Source: Thermoanaerobacterales bacterium
Lineage (GTDB): Bacteria; Bacillota; Desulfotomaculia; Desulfotomaculales; JASEER01
DNA length: 34,539 bases
Direction of reading: 5' to 3'
Assembly (NCBI GenBank): GCA_030019475.1
Contig: JASEER010000025.1
Coordinates: 1 to 34,539, forward strand
The position numbers and the translations under genes were made by a program. Positions 22,147-31,016 of this stretch are shown piece by piece. Below the pieces are notes generated by a model. It was not told the DNA's origin, ran no database searches, and was given only the letters and a program-made list of their open reading frames with translations. The stretch's first letter is position 1. The number at the start of each line of letters is the position of its first letter.

Positions 22147-22932
22147 GTGGCCGGGAAGAACCACGAAAAGGAACTCTCGATTTACCAGCACCTTGATGAG
22201 CTACGGCGCGTTTTGATCGTTTCGGTTGTGGCGGTCGCTGTATTTGCTATAGGTGGGTATTATTTCACGGACCGGATCATGGCCGTTCTTCTGGAGCCGG
22301 TGACCCAAGAGGGGTACGACATTGTCTTTATCGGGATCACCGAGGCCCTGATGACGAAAATCAAGCTTTCCCTGGCTGTAGGTTTTATAGCCGCCCTGCC
22401 GGTCATCCTCTGGCAATCCTGGACCTTCATCGCTCCGGCGCTCAGTAAGAATGAACGCAAGTATGTCAGGTGGTTTGTGGTGGTAGCCTTCGGGGCCTTC
22501 GTAGGCGGGGTTTCCTTCGGCTTTTTTGTTGTCTACCGGATGGGCGTCAAGTTCCTGCTCCAGTTCGCCGGCCCGGAACTGGTGCCGATGCTGACCATCG
22601 GGAACTATATCTCGTTCACCATTTCGTTCCTCATGCCCTTTGGCCTTGTCTTTGAACTGCCCCTGGCGGCCTTCTTCCTGTCCAAGATCGGCATAATTAC
22701 CTACCCGCTGCTGGCGAAGAGCCGGAAGTTCGCCGTCCTGGGCATCCTGGTTATGGCGGCGGCCCTCACACCGACACCCGACATCTTTACAATGATGGTG
22801 ATGGCCGGACCAATGTACCTGTTGTTCGAGGTCAGTGTCTGGATCACCCGCATGGTTGAGCGGGGCAAGGAGCGCCGGGCGCGCGCCGAGGCCCTGGCCG
22901 AGGCGGCGGAGGCCGAACCGCAACACCTCTAA
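22147..22932 (+). CDS. tatC: TatC, twin-arginine translocase receptor subunit
   Basis: TatC, 261 residues, six predicted membrane helices. It binds the twin-Arg signal of folded cofactor-containing proteins. Marks: YQHLDELRRVLIVS at the N-terminus (conserved Leu-Asp-Glu-Leu-Arg), FIAALPVILWQSWTFIAPAL, FELPLAAFFL with the conserved Phe-Glu-Leu-Pro, and LTPTPDIFTMMVMAGPMYLLF. Start GTG 22147 with GGGGGGAGG and TAGGA upstream. The C-terminal tail is Ala/Glu/Arg-rich. A possible terminator/REP hairpin follows. Confidence 0.95.
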   Translation: MAGKNHEKELSIYQHLDELRRVLIVSVVAVAVFAIGGYYFTDRIMAVLLEPVTQEGYDIVFIGITEALMTKIKLSLAVGFIAALPVILWQSWTFIAPALSKNERKYVRWFVVVAFGAFVGGVSFGFFVVYRMGVKFLLQFAGPELVPMLTIGNYISFTISFLMPFGLVFELPLAAFFLSKIGIITYPLLAKSRKFAVLGILVMAAALTPTPDIFTMMVMAGPMYLLFEVSVWITRMVERGKERRARAEALAEAAEAEPQHL

Positions 22933-22972
22933 AGAAGCCCCACCGCTGGTCCTGGATTTGAGTCGGAAGGGT

Positions 22973-23001
22973 AGGGGCGGACCTCCGTGTCCGCCCGTTT
23001 T
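22973..23001 (+). terminator. Hairpin after tatC: terminator or REP-like element
   Basis: GGGCGGAC / GTCCGCCC with a six-base loop and TTTT after it, so it can end tatC transcription. Its form (TAGGGGCGGAC...GTCCGCCC) resembles short palindromic repeats scattered in related clostridial genomes, from memory; only one copy is seen in this window. Confidence 0.6.
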
Positions 23002-23015
23002 CCCGATATATCTGA

Positions 23016-23969
<954 letters not shown>

Positions 23970-23984
23970 AGAAGACATTCTGCT

Positions 23985-24028
23985 AAGTTTAGGGCCCTGC
24001 CCGGAAACGGGTGGGGCCCTAAACTTTT
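23985..24028 (+). terminator. Intrinsic terminator after mdh
   Basis: Long stem AAGTTTAGGGCCC / GGGCCCTAAACTT enclosing a second small stem CCCG-GAAA-CGGG, then TTTT. The stem's A/T flanks suggest it can work in both directions. Confidence 0.9.
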
Positions 24029-24071
24029 AGGGAATTGTTAGAAACATGTTAGAAGTCTGTCAGTTTCTGGT

Positions 24072-24100
24072 ACAGGATTTTTAAAAATTGGCGCGAATCT
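24072..24100 (+). promoter_or_regulatory. Candidate sigma-H-type promoter of the type IV pilus operon
   Basis: ACAGGATTT (perfect to the sigma-H -35 pattern), 11 bases, CGCGAATCT (GAAT core kept, two flanking mismatches). It lies in an AT-rich gap, 87 bases before pilB. A TTGACT at 24106 has no good -10 partner. A short palindrome AAACG-TAG-CGTTT at 24147-24159 lies downstream and could be an operator. Confidence 0.4.
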
Positions 24101-24186
24101 TGATATTGACTTAACCTGTAATTTACTCTGTAGGGGTATTTTGGCGAAACGTAGCGTTTTAAGAAATAAAGAAAGATGTATTCGAG

Positions 24187-25881
24187 GTGCTTCCCTCTTT
24201 GAAACTGAAACCCGGTCAGGATTTCCTCGGGACCCGGCTGGTTGAAGCCGGGGTGATTACTCCGGAGCAACTGCAGGAGGCCCTGAAGAAGCAGACTACC
24301 CGGAACGGGACGAAGGAGCGGCTCGGCAGGATCCTTGTCAGACTCGGCTACTGCACCGAGGACGACATCGCCCGGGTCCTGGGCGAGCGCGCCGGCGTGC
24401 CCTTCCTGTCGCTCGAGTCCTTCCCCGTCAACGCCGCGGCGGCGGCGACCATCTCGCCCGAGACGGCGCGGCGGTACCGCGCCCTGCCGATCGCCTTCGA
24501 GGACAACCGTCTGGTTGTGGCCATGATGCGTCCCGATGACGTTATCGCCATCGACAACCTGCGCATCCTCACCGGCTATGACATCCAGCCGGTGACGGTC
24601 CCGGACAGCGAACTGGAGGCGGCTATCGAACGGTTCAGCCGTACCGGGGCCGAAGTTGAGGCGGGAGTGGAAGAGGAGCCCGTATCGGAGGTCGTACCCG
24701 GCCCGGAGAATGATACAACGGATAAGCCGGCGGTTCACCTGGCGAACCTGATCTTCAGTCAGGCCGTGAGCGCCGGGGCCAGCGACGTGCACATCGACCC
24801 GCAGGAGAAGGGGGTACGCGTCCGCTTCCGTATCGACGGGGTGCTCCACGACGTGATGCACCCGCCGCGGAGACTGCACCCGGCCCTGGTTTCGCGTATC
24901 AAGGTCCTGGCGAACATGGATATCGCCGAACGGCGCGTCCCCCAGGACGGGCGGATGACCTTGAAGATTGAGGGGAAGACCGTCGACGTGCGCGTGGCTA
25001 CTCTACCCGGCGCCTACGGCGAAAAAGTGACCCTACGCCTCCTGGACCGCACGGGCAAACTGATCACCCTCGACGAACTGGGGTTCGCGCCGCCGGTCCT
25101 GGCCGCCTATCGTGAGGGGGCGCGTCTGCCCTACGGGTTCATCCTGGTGACCGGACCGACGGGCAGCGGCAAGAGCACGACCCTTTACGCCACCCTGGCC
25201 GCACTAAACTCGACGGAGAAGAACATCATCACCGTGGAGGACCCCATCGAGTACCGCATCGACGGGGTCAACCAGATCCAGATCAACCCCCGCGCCGGTC
25301 TTACCTTCGCCACCGGCCTGCGCTCGATCCTGCGCAGCGACCCCGACATCGTCATGATCGGGGAGATCCGCGACCAGGAGACGGCGCGCATTGCCGTGGA
25401 GTCGGCCCTTACAGGGCACCTGGTCCTGTCGACCCTCCACACCAACGATGCGGCCGGGGCGATCACCCGCCTGGGGGACATGGGCATCGAACCCTTCCTG
25501 ACCGCGTCTTCACTGGTTTGTATCTTGGCCCAGCGCCTGGTCCGCGTCCTGTGCCTGAACTGCAAGGAACCCTACGAACTCCCGGCCGCCGAATGGCGGC
25601 GCGTCGCCGGCGCCGCGGACGCCGACGACCGGCCTATACGCCTTTACCGCCCGCGGGGCTGCCTGCGCTGCAGCAACACCGGCTACCGCGGACGCATCGG
25701 CGTCTATGAGCTTTTGCGCGTCACCGAGCCCATCCGGCGTCTCACGCTGGCGCGGCGGTCGGCGGGGGAGATCAAGGAGGCTGCCGTAGCCGAGGGGATG
25801 GTCACCCTGTTTGAGGACGGGCTGTTGAAAGTCAAGAAAGGGATAACGTCACTGGAAGAAGTGATGAGGGTGATCATATGA
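24187..25881 (+). CDS. pilB: Type IV pilus assembly ATPase PilB (GspE family)
   Basis: Cytoplasmic ATPase that powers pilus extension, 564 residues. The N-terminus is an MshEN/T2SSE_N-type domain (about 1-155) with two RLG-like repeats: FLGTRLVEAGVITPEQLQ and RLGRILVRLGYCTEDDIA. The ATPase core has Walker A GPTGSGKSTTLY (about 323), Asp box, Walker B MIGEIRDQET (about 388) and the His box LSTLHTNDAAGAITRL. A four-Cys zinc site follows (CLNC near 455, CLRC near 491), typical of PilB and GspE but not PilT. The start is GTG 24187 with TTCGAG only upstream; the ribosome site is weak. First gene of the pilus operon; its stop overlaps pilT by four bases. Confidence 0.93.
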   Translation: MLPSLKLKPGQDFLGTRLVEAGVITPEQLQEALKKQTTRNGTKERLGRILVRLGYCTEDDIARVLGERAGVPFLSLESFPVNAAAAATISPETARRYRALPIAFEDNRLVVAMMRPDDVIAIDNLRILTGYDIQPVTVPDSELEAAIERFSRTGAEVEAGVEEEPVSEVVPGPENDTTDKPAVHLANLIFSQAVSAGASDVHIDPQEKGVRVRFRIDGVLHDVMHPPRRLHPALVSRIKVLANMDIAERRVPQDGRMTLKIEGKTVDVRVATLPGAYGEKVTLRLLDRTGKLITLDELGFAPPVLAAYREGARLPYGFILVTGPTGSGKSTTLYATLAALNSTEKNIITVEDPIEYRIDGVNQIQINPRAGLTFATGLRSILRSDPDIVMIGEIRDQETARIAVESALTGHLVLSTLHTNDAAGAITRLGDMGIEPFLTASSLVCILAQRLVRVLCLNCKEPYELPAAEWRRVAGAADADDRPIRLYRPRGCLRCSNTGYRGRIGVYELLRVTEPIRRLTLARRSAGEIKEAAVAEGMVTLFEDGLLKVKKGITSLEEVMRVII

Positions 25882-27050
25882 GCGACGGCAACCGTTCTTT
25901 CAACCTGGATGAGATCCTGATCGAAACCGTGCGCCGTCAGGGCTCCGACCTGCATCTCACGGCCGGCGTGCCCCCGGTTATGCGCATCCACGGCGACCTG
26001 ATCCCCTTGGACGAGCGGCGCCTTACACCGCAGGATGTCGCCGACCTGGTGCTGCCGGTCTTGGAGCCCAGCCAGCGCCGGCGGCTGGAGGAAGAATGGG
26101 AACTCGATTTCTCCTACTCCATCCCGGGCGTCAGCCGTTTCCGCGGGAACATCATGCGCCAGCGGGGCAGCCTGGCTGTCGCCTTCCGGGTGGTCCCCAC
26201 GCAGATCCCCCGCCTCGAGGACCTGGGCCTGCCTGCGGCGGTGAGGGACCTCTGCTTTCTGCCGCGCGGCCTGGTGCTGGTCACGGGCCCGACCGGCAGC
26301 GGCAAGTCCACGACCCTGGCGGCCATGATCGGTGTGATCAACCGGGAGCGCAGCCTGAACATCGTCACCGTCGAGCAGCCGATTGAATTCCTGCATAGTC
26401 ACGGGCGGAGCATAGTCAAACAGCGCGAGGTGGGCAGCGACACCCATTCCTTCGCCGACGCCCTGCGCCACGTCCTGCGCCATGACCCCGACGTTATTCT
26501 CATCGGGGAGATGCGGGACCTGGAGAGTATCGCCATCGCCCTGACCGCCGCCGAGACCGGTCACCTGGTCCTGTCCACCCTGCACACTCAGACCGCGCCC
26601 CTGGCGATCCACCGCATCGTGGACGTCTTCCAGGAGCATATGCAGAACCATGTGCGGCAGCAACTGGCCGATTCCCTGCAGGGCGTCATCGCCCAGCAGC
26701 TTGTGCCCACAGCCGACGGTACCGGCCGGGTGGTGGCCGCCGAGTTGATGCTGGCCACGCCGGCGGTGCGCAACCTGATCCGCGAGAGCAAGGAGCACCA
26801 GCTCTATACGGCCATGGAGACCGGCCGCGCGGCCGGTATGCAGACCATGGACCAGGCCCTGGCCGAACTGTGTCTTACCGGACGCATCACACGGGACATG
26901 GCCTTTCTGCGCTGCGTGGACCGTGCCGAACTGGAGCGGTTACTGCAAAAGGGAGCGGCGACCCGGACCAGGGATGCCGCTGTGCAGCGGACGACGTGGT
27001 TTAGCGGCGTTACCGCGGGACTGAACGGCGTAAGACGGGACAACCGGTAA
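25878..27050 (+). CDS. pilT: Type IV pilus retraction ATPase PilT
   Basis: Retraction ATPase PilT, 390 residues. N-terminal PAS-like domain with GSDLHLTAGVPPVMRIHG; Walker A GPTGSGKSTTLAAMIG (about 137), VEQPIEFLHSHGRSIVKQREVG, Walker B LIGEMRDLESI (about 208) and the His box LSTLHTQTAPLAIHRIVDVF. No four-Cys zinc site, as expected. The last 45 residues beyond the usual PilT end (after ELERLLQKG) are a basic, Arg/Thr-rich tail. ATGA overlap with pilB implies coupled translation. Its presence indicates dynamic, retractile pili, fitting twitching or DNA uptake. Confidence 0.94.
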   Translation: MSDGNRSFNLDEILIETVRRQGSDLHLTAGVPPVMRIHGDLIPLDERRLTPQDVADLVLPVLEPSQRRRLEEEWELDFSYSIPGVSRFRGNIMRQRGSLAVAFRVVPTQIPRLEDLGLPAAVRDLCFLPRGLVLVTGPTGSGKSTTLAAMIGVINRERSLNIVTVEQPIEFLHSHGRSIVKQREVGSDTHSFADALRHVLRHDPDVILIGEMRDLESIAIALTAAETGHLVLSTLHTQTAPLAIHRIVDVFQEHMQNHVRQQLADSLQGVIAQQLVPTADGTGRVVAAELMLATPAVRNLIRESKEHQLYTAMETGRAAGMQTMDQALAELCLTGRITRDMAFLRCVDRAELERLLQKGAATRTRDAAVQRTTWFSGVTAGLNGVRRDNR

Positions 27051-27077
27051 CCGGCGGCCGCGACCGCGGAAGGGAGG

Positions 27078-28298
27078 ATGATGAAGCGGATGGGCCTTTT
27101 TACTTACCAGATCATTGACCGGACGGGGAACACGGTCCGGGGGCAGATGGAGGCGGACCACGAATGGACGGCCGCCGCCCACCTGCGGAAGATGGGCTAC
27201 ACTGTGGTGGATGTTAATCCGGTGCGGGAATCCTCGTTCCGACAGGCCTTCCAGGTACGCCGCAGGGTCGGCGTCGGGGACTTAAGTCTCTTCAGCCGCC
27301 AGCTGGCGGCCATGCTGGACGCCGGCATTCCCTTGACCCGCTGCCTTTTCACGCTGGGACGGCAGACGTCGAACCCGGCCCTGGCCCGGGCGGCGAGCGA
27401 GGCGGCGCGGAACGTGGAGGCCGGAATGAGCTTCTCCGAATCGCTGCGCGCCCACCCCGAGATATTTCCTTCTTTATATGTCAGCATGGTCCGGGCCGGG
27501 GAGGTCGGCGGCACCCTGGAGGAGATGCTGCGCCGCCTTTCCGAACAGCTCGAGCGGGACAAGGGCCTCCGCGACAACGTACGCTCGGCCACCTTCTATC
27601 CGACGGTGGTCATCTGCTTCGCCACACTGGTCGTGCTGGGCATGATGTTCTTCATCGTTCCGATCTTCACGCGCTTTTTCCCGCCCGGGGTGGAGCTGCC
27701 CCTGCCGACCCGGGTGCTCATGGCCGTTTCCGACTCCCTGCGCCATTACTGGTACCTTTGGTTTCTGGCCGCGGCCGCGGCCGTACTCGGCCTATGCTTC
27801 TACCTGCGGAGCCCCTCCGGCCGCCGTTCCTGGGACCGCGTGAAGTTTAAGCTGCCGGTCCTGGGCTCGCTCTTCCAGCGGGCGGTCGTCGCCCGCTTCG
27901 CCCGTACCCTGGCTACGCTGCTCTCGGGCGGTATCCCCGTCCTGCAGGCCCTGGAGGCGGCCGGGCCGGCCACGGGCAGCACGGTGGTCGCCGAGGCCGT
28001 GCAGGAGGCCGGCGAGAAGATCCAGGAAGGGAAGAGCATCGCCGGGCCCCTGGAGGAGAGCGGCGTCTTCCCGCCCATGGTCATCCAGATGGTGTCCGTC
28101 GGGGAGGAGACGGGCTCCTTAAGTTTTCTTCTGACCAGGATCGCCGAGTTCTACGAGGCCGAGGTGGCGACCATTACCCGCGGGCTGACCGCGCTGATCG
28201 AACCGGTGCTGATCATCTTCGTCGGGTGCATCATCGGCGTCATTGTCGTTTCGATGTACCTGCCGATCTTCACCGTCGTCACCACGGTGGGGAGGTAG
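27078..28298 (+). CDS. pilC: Type IV pilus inner-membrane platform protein PilC
   Basis: Membrane platform protein, 406 residues, with two T2SSF domains. The first repeat has LSLFSRQLAAMLDAGIPLTR (about 70-90), the second RAVVARFARTLATLLSGGIP (about 270-290). Membrane segments are near 170-195, 220-240 and 375-400 (PVLIIFVGCIIGVIVVSMYL). It links the PilB/PilT motors to the growing pilus. GGGAGG precedes ATG 27078; ATG 27081 is equally possible. The gap after pilT is 27 bases. Confidence 0.94.
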   Translation: MMKRMGLFTYQIIDRTGNTVRGQMEADHEWTAAAHLRKMGYTVVDVNPVRESSFRQAFQVRRRVGVGDLSLFSRQLAAMLDAGIPLTRCLFTLGRQTSNPALARAASEAARNVEAGMSFSESLRAHPEIFPSLYVSMVRAGEVGGTLEEMLRRLSEQLERDKGLRDNVRSATFYPTVVICFATLVVLGMMFFIVPIFTRFFPPGVELPLPTRVLMAVSDSLRHYWYLWFLAAAAAVLGLCFYLRSPSGRRSWDRVKFKLPVLGSLFQRAVVARFARTLATLLSGGIPVLQALEAAGPATGSTVVAEAVQEAGEKIQEGKSIAGPLEESGVFPPMVIQMVSVGEETGSLSFLLTRIAEFYEAEVATITRGLTALIEPVLIIFVGCIIGVIVVSMYLPIFTVVTTVGR

Positions 28299-28305
28299 AC
28301 CCTTG

Positions 28306-29025
28306 GTGAACGGAAACGGCGTCGGGGCGCGTCCCGGACCCCCCGACCTGGAGGCTGCGGTCCGCGCCTACCGCGAGACCGGCGACGAGGAGCACCTCTG
28401 GGCCGTGATGCATGCCGGCCGGGGGCTGGTGCACCATTTCGCCGGCCTGCTTTCCGGCGGCCGGTCGGGCGAGGACTTGGTCCAGAGCGGGTATGAGGGC
28501 CTGCTCAAGGCCGTGCGGCGCTTCGATCCCGCCCGCGGCGTAAAGTTCACGACCTACGCCGCCCACTGCGTCATGGGCGAGATCCGCCACCAACTCCGGC
28601 GGGAGGCCGCCTTTTACCGCCCGGCCTGGGCGGCGGAACTGCAGGCGCGCATCCATGCCGCGGCCGACGACCTGCTACGGCGCACCGGAGAACCGCCCTC
28701 ACTGGCCGCGATCGCCCGGGCCGTCAACATCCGGGAGGAGGGGGTCATCGAGGCCCTGCGCGCGGGCACCGTTTCCCTCGACGCGCTGGACCTGTCGCGT
28801 ATCCGGCACCTGCGCTACGAGAGCTTCCGCCTGCCGGTCGAGGACGTCGTGGCCGTGCGCCAGGCCCTGGCGCGGTTGAGCGACCTGCAGCGGCGGGCGG
28901 TCTACCTGGTCTTCTACCGCGACCTGACCCAGGCTCAGGCGGCGGCCGCGCTGGGCGTCAGCCAGCGCCGCGTCTCCCGCCTGGTACGGCGGGGCCTGGC
29001 CCACATGGCCGTAAACCTGGCCTGA
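28306..29025 (+). CDS. Sigma-70 family sigma factor (sigma-F/G/B-like) in pilus operon
   Basis: RNA polymerase sigma factor, 239 residues, with regions 2, 3 and 4. Region 2 shows EDLVQSGYEGLLKAVRRFDP and GVKFTTYAAHCVMGEIRHQL; region 3 has PPSLAAIARAVNI; region 4 shows LSDLQRRAVYLVFYRDLTQA and ALGVSQRRVSRLVRRGL, a helix-turn-helix like that of sigma-F, -G and -B. It is not one of the named sporulation sigmas by its context. GTG 28306 is used; TTG 28303 is equally possible, both behind GGAGGT, which is itself formed by the end of pilC. The gene sits where many operons carry the major pilin. It may control pilin or pilus genes elsewhere; this is inference. Confidence 0.85.
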   Translation: MNGNGVGARPGPPDLEAAVRAYRETGDEEHLWAVMHAGRGLVHHFAGLLSGGRSGEDLVQSGYEGLLKAVRRFDPARGVKFTTYAAHCVMGEIRHQLRREAAFYRPAWAAELQARIHAAADDLLRRTGEPPSLAAIARAVNIREEGVIEALRAGTVSLDALDLSRIRHLRYESFRLPVEDVVAVRQALARLSDLQRRAVYLVFYRDLTQAQAAAALGVSQRRVSRLVRRGLAHMAVNLA

Positions 29026-29040
29026 CGGGAGGAATGCCCG

Positions 29041-30321
29041 ATGGCGCCTTTGCGCACCTGTAACGCCCATCCCGGCTGGGGTCAACGGGGTTTTACCCTG
29101 GTCGAAGTACTCGTCGCGCTTATGATCCTAACCGTTCTTACGTTGGCCTTTATACCGCTTTTTGTCTACATCAGCGAAGGTTCGCAGGCCAACCGAGCGC
29201 GCCTCGTCGCCACCAAGCTGGCGGCCGGCGTCATCGAGGAAATAAGAGCCTTAGATTATGAGCAGGTAGGCACGGTTGGGGGCAATCCCGAGGGCAGTAT
29301 ACCCCAGTTGCAAACGAAGCAGATAGAGGGGATCAATTACACGATAGAAACCCGTATCTGGTGGGTTCAGGGGTCTGACTCCAATGTCACCGCCTACAAG
29401 AAGGTGCAGGTGACCGTTAAAGCGCCCGATGCCCTTACCGGCGAGGTGGTTGATACTGCGGTGCTGGGTTCACTGGTCGCCCGGGAGGGCGAGAAGACTA
29501 TCGTCCAAGCTGGCGAGATCAAGGCGGAGGTACGCTGGCGCGATAGTTTGAAAGAAAACGTCAAGATTGACGTCACGTGCACGGAGACACAGACCGGATG
29601 GACCGACGAAGAGGGCAGTGTTATTTTCGGCGAGCTGCCCGCCGGCACTTACAGTGTTGCCGCCAGTTATTCTGAAATGATGGTTAAGCCGGTCGGTGTA
29701 ACGGGTCAGATCTGGAAAACAGTACGAGACAATATGCTGGTCGAGAACTGGAAAACCACGCCGGTGTATTTTGATGTCGAGTGGCCGGTGCAACTGGCCT
29801 TGACTTTGCGAGACGCCGATGGAAATCCCGTTTCCCCCGAATGCCTGACGGCGACCCTTAAGCCAGAGGGCGAAGAGTTTGCACTGTCATGCAGCCTGGC
29901 AACACTTGCCGAGCTGGATCTCTGGCCGGGCTGGACCTACGACCTTGAAATCAAGGATTTAACGGGCGATAAGTATATTCGATCCCAAAACCCGTCGGAG
30001 TGGGACGGTAACTTCAGCTTACCCAGTTCACCGACAACAGTACGAAAAACATTGACGGTCAAGGTTGGTATGCCTGTGGCTGATCCGACACCGGGGATTG
30101 TTCCTGAGGGTGCGGCGATTGCACTGACTGCGTTACCGGCCGATGCAGCTATCCATTATTCGGTTGATGGTACCGACCCGACCACCGAAAGCACATTGTA
30201 CGATCCCGACAATAAGCCCGTCATTCCTTCAGGCGGCCTGACCATAAAAGCTATCGCGGTGAAAGACGGGATGCTGAGCAGCGACGTGGTGGTTTTTCAA
30301 TATTCAACCCCTGCCCCTTGA
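29041..30321 (+). CDS. Minor pilin-like protein with adhesin-type domains
   Basis: Prepilin of type IV class, 426 residues, much longer than ordinary pilins. The leader ends QRG and is followed by FTLVEVLVALMILTVL, the PilV/GspI type N-terminus with Glu5 and a membrane helix. Then comes a pilin body (about 40-160), a carboxypeptidase-regulatory or Cna-B-like beta domain (KIDVTCTETQTGWTDEEG, then FGELPAGTYSVAASY, about 175-225), a second beta segment, and a C-terminal chitobiase/hexosaminidase-C-type domain (TALPADAAIHYSVDGTDPTT and LTIKAIAVKDGM, about 345-425). This suggests a tip adhesin, possibly for polysaccharide. ATG 29041 behind GGGAGGAA. Lower GC than its neighbours. Confidence 0.82.
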   Translation: MAPLRTCNAHPGWGQRGFTLVEVLVALMILTVLTLAFIPLFVYISEGSQANRARLVATKLAAGVIEEIRALDYEQVGTVGGNPEGSIPQLQTKQIEGINYTIETRIWWVQGSDSNVTAYKKVQVTVKAPDALTGEVVDTAVLGSLVAREGEKTIVQAGEIKAEVRWRDSLKENVKIDVTCTETQTGWTDEEGSVIFGELPAGTYSVAASYSEMMVKPVGVTGQIWKTVRDNMLVENWKTTPVYFDVEWPVQLALTLRDADGNPVSPECLTATLKPEGEEFALSCSLATLAELDLWPGWTYDLEIKDLTGDKYIRSQNPSEWDGNFSLPSSPTTVRKTLTVKVGMPVADPTPGIVPEGAAIALTALPADAAIHYSVDGTDPTTESTLYDPDNKPVIPSGGLTIKAIAVKDGMLSSDVVVFQYSTPAP

Positions 30322-30368
30322 TGAGGCCTGCGCGTGCAACCGGTCCTGCGGGTAAGCAGGAGAAGGGG

Positions 30369-30977
30369 GTGACTCTTTTGTCCGGCAAAAGGAAGACACT
30401 CTGGCACGACCAGCGGGGCTTTACCGTCGCTGAACTGTTGATCGTTCTTGCTTTGCTGGGTGTCGTTCTGGCGATTGCATATGACCTCTTCTTTTATGCA
30501 CAAACCAGTTTTAACCGTAGTCTGGCCGAGGGACGCGTTATTCAGGACACACGTCTCGCGTTAATGACCCTTGAAAACGAAATCGTACAGGCAAGGAAAG
30601 CAACCGAGGAGTTTGAGGCGGTGAGGCGGGTTTCTGAAACACAGTTGGACGTTTACTGCGACGTAACCGGTGATGCCAAACCCGAACTCATCCGTTATCA
30701 GTTGAACGGAAATACATTAACACGTAGCGTCGCTTCACCGACAGGCGACCATTACCCGTACACCTACGGGACTCCGGCTAACACGACGACGGTGCTGAGC
30801 CGGGTCAACAATGCCGATGTTTTTCAAAGTGTTGCGCTGATTGACGACCAGGATCCCGACAACCACCGGGTGCGAGTTGCAATCAGGTTGCTGGTGGACG
30901 ACTCTGTAAGCCCGCTGCAGCAACCTTTGGAAGTCACCGCTACCTATGTTTCACGTAGCCGGGCTGCTGCCGACTGA
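30369..30977 (+). CDS. Minor pilin (PilW/GspJ-like)
   Basis: Prepilin-like protein, about 202 residues from GTG 30369 (behind AGGAGAAGGGG); an ATG at 30321 overlapping the previous stop is the alternative. The leader ends DQRG, followed by FTVAELLIVLALLGVVLAIA with Glu5 and one membrane helix, then QTSFNRSLAEGRVIQDTRLA and LMTLENEIVQARKATEEFEA, the PilW/GspJ pattern. The rest is a small soluble pilin domain ending in a beta strand (PLEVTATYVSRS). It would be part of the tip or priming complex with the genes on either side. Confidence 0.82.
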   Translation: MTLLSGKRKTLWHDQRGFTVAELLIVLALLGVVLAIAYDLFFYAQTSFNRSLAEGRVIQDTRLALMTLENEIVQARKATEEFEAVRRVSETQLDVYCDVTGDAKPELIRYQLNGNTLTRSVASPTGDHYPYTYGTPANTTTVLSRVNNADVFQSVALIDDQDPDNHRVRVAIRLLVDDSVSPLQQPLEVTATYVSRSRAAAD

Positions 30978-31016
30978 CCGGCTTATTATGTCGAAAGCCG
31001 AAGGGAGGCCGGTATA

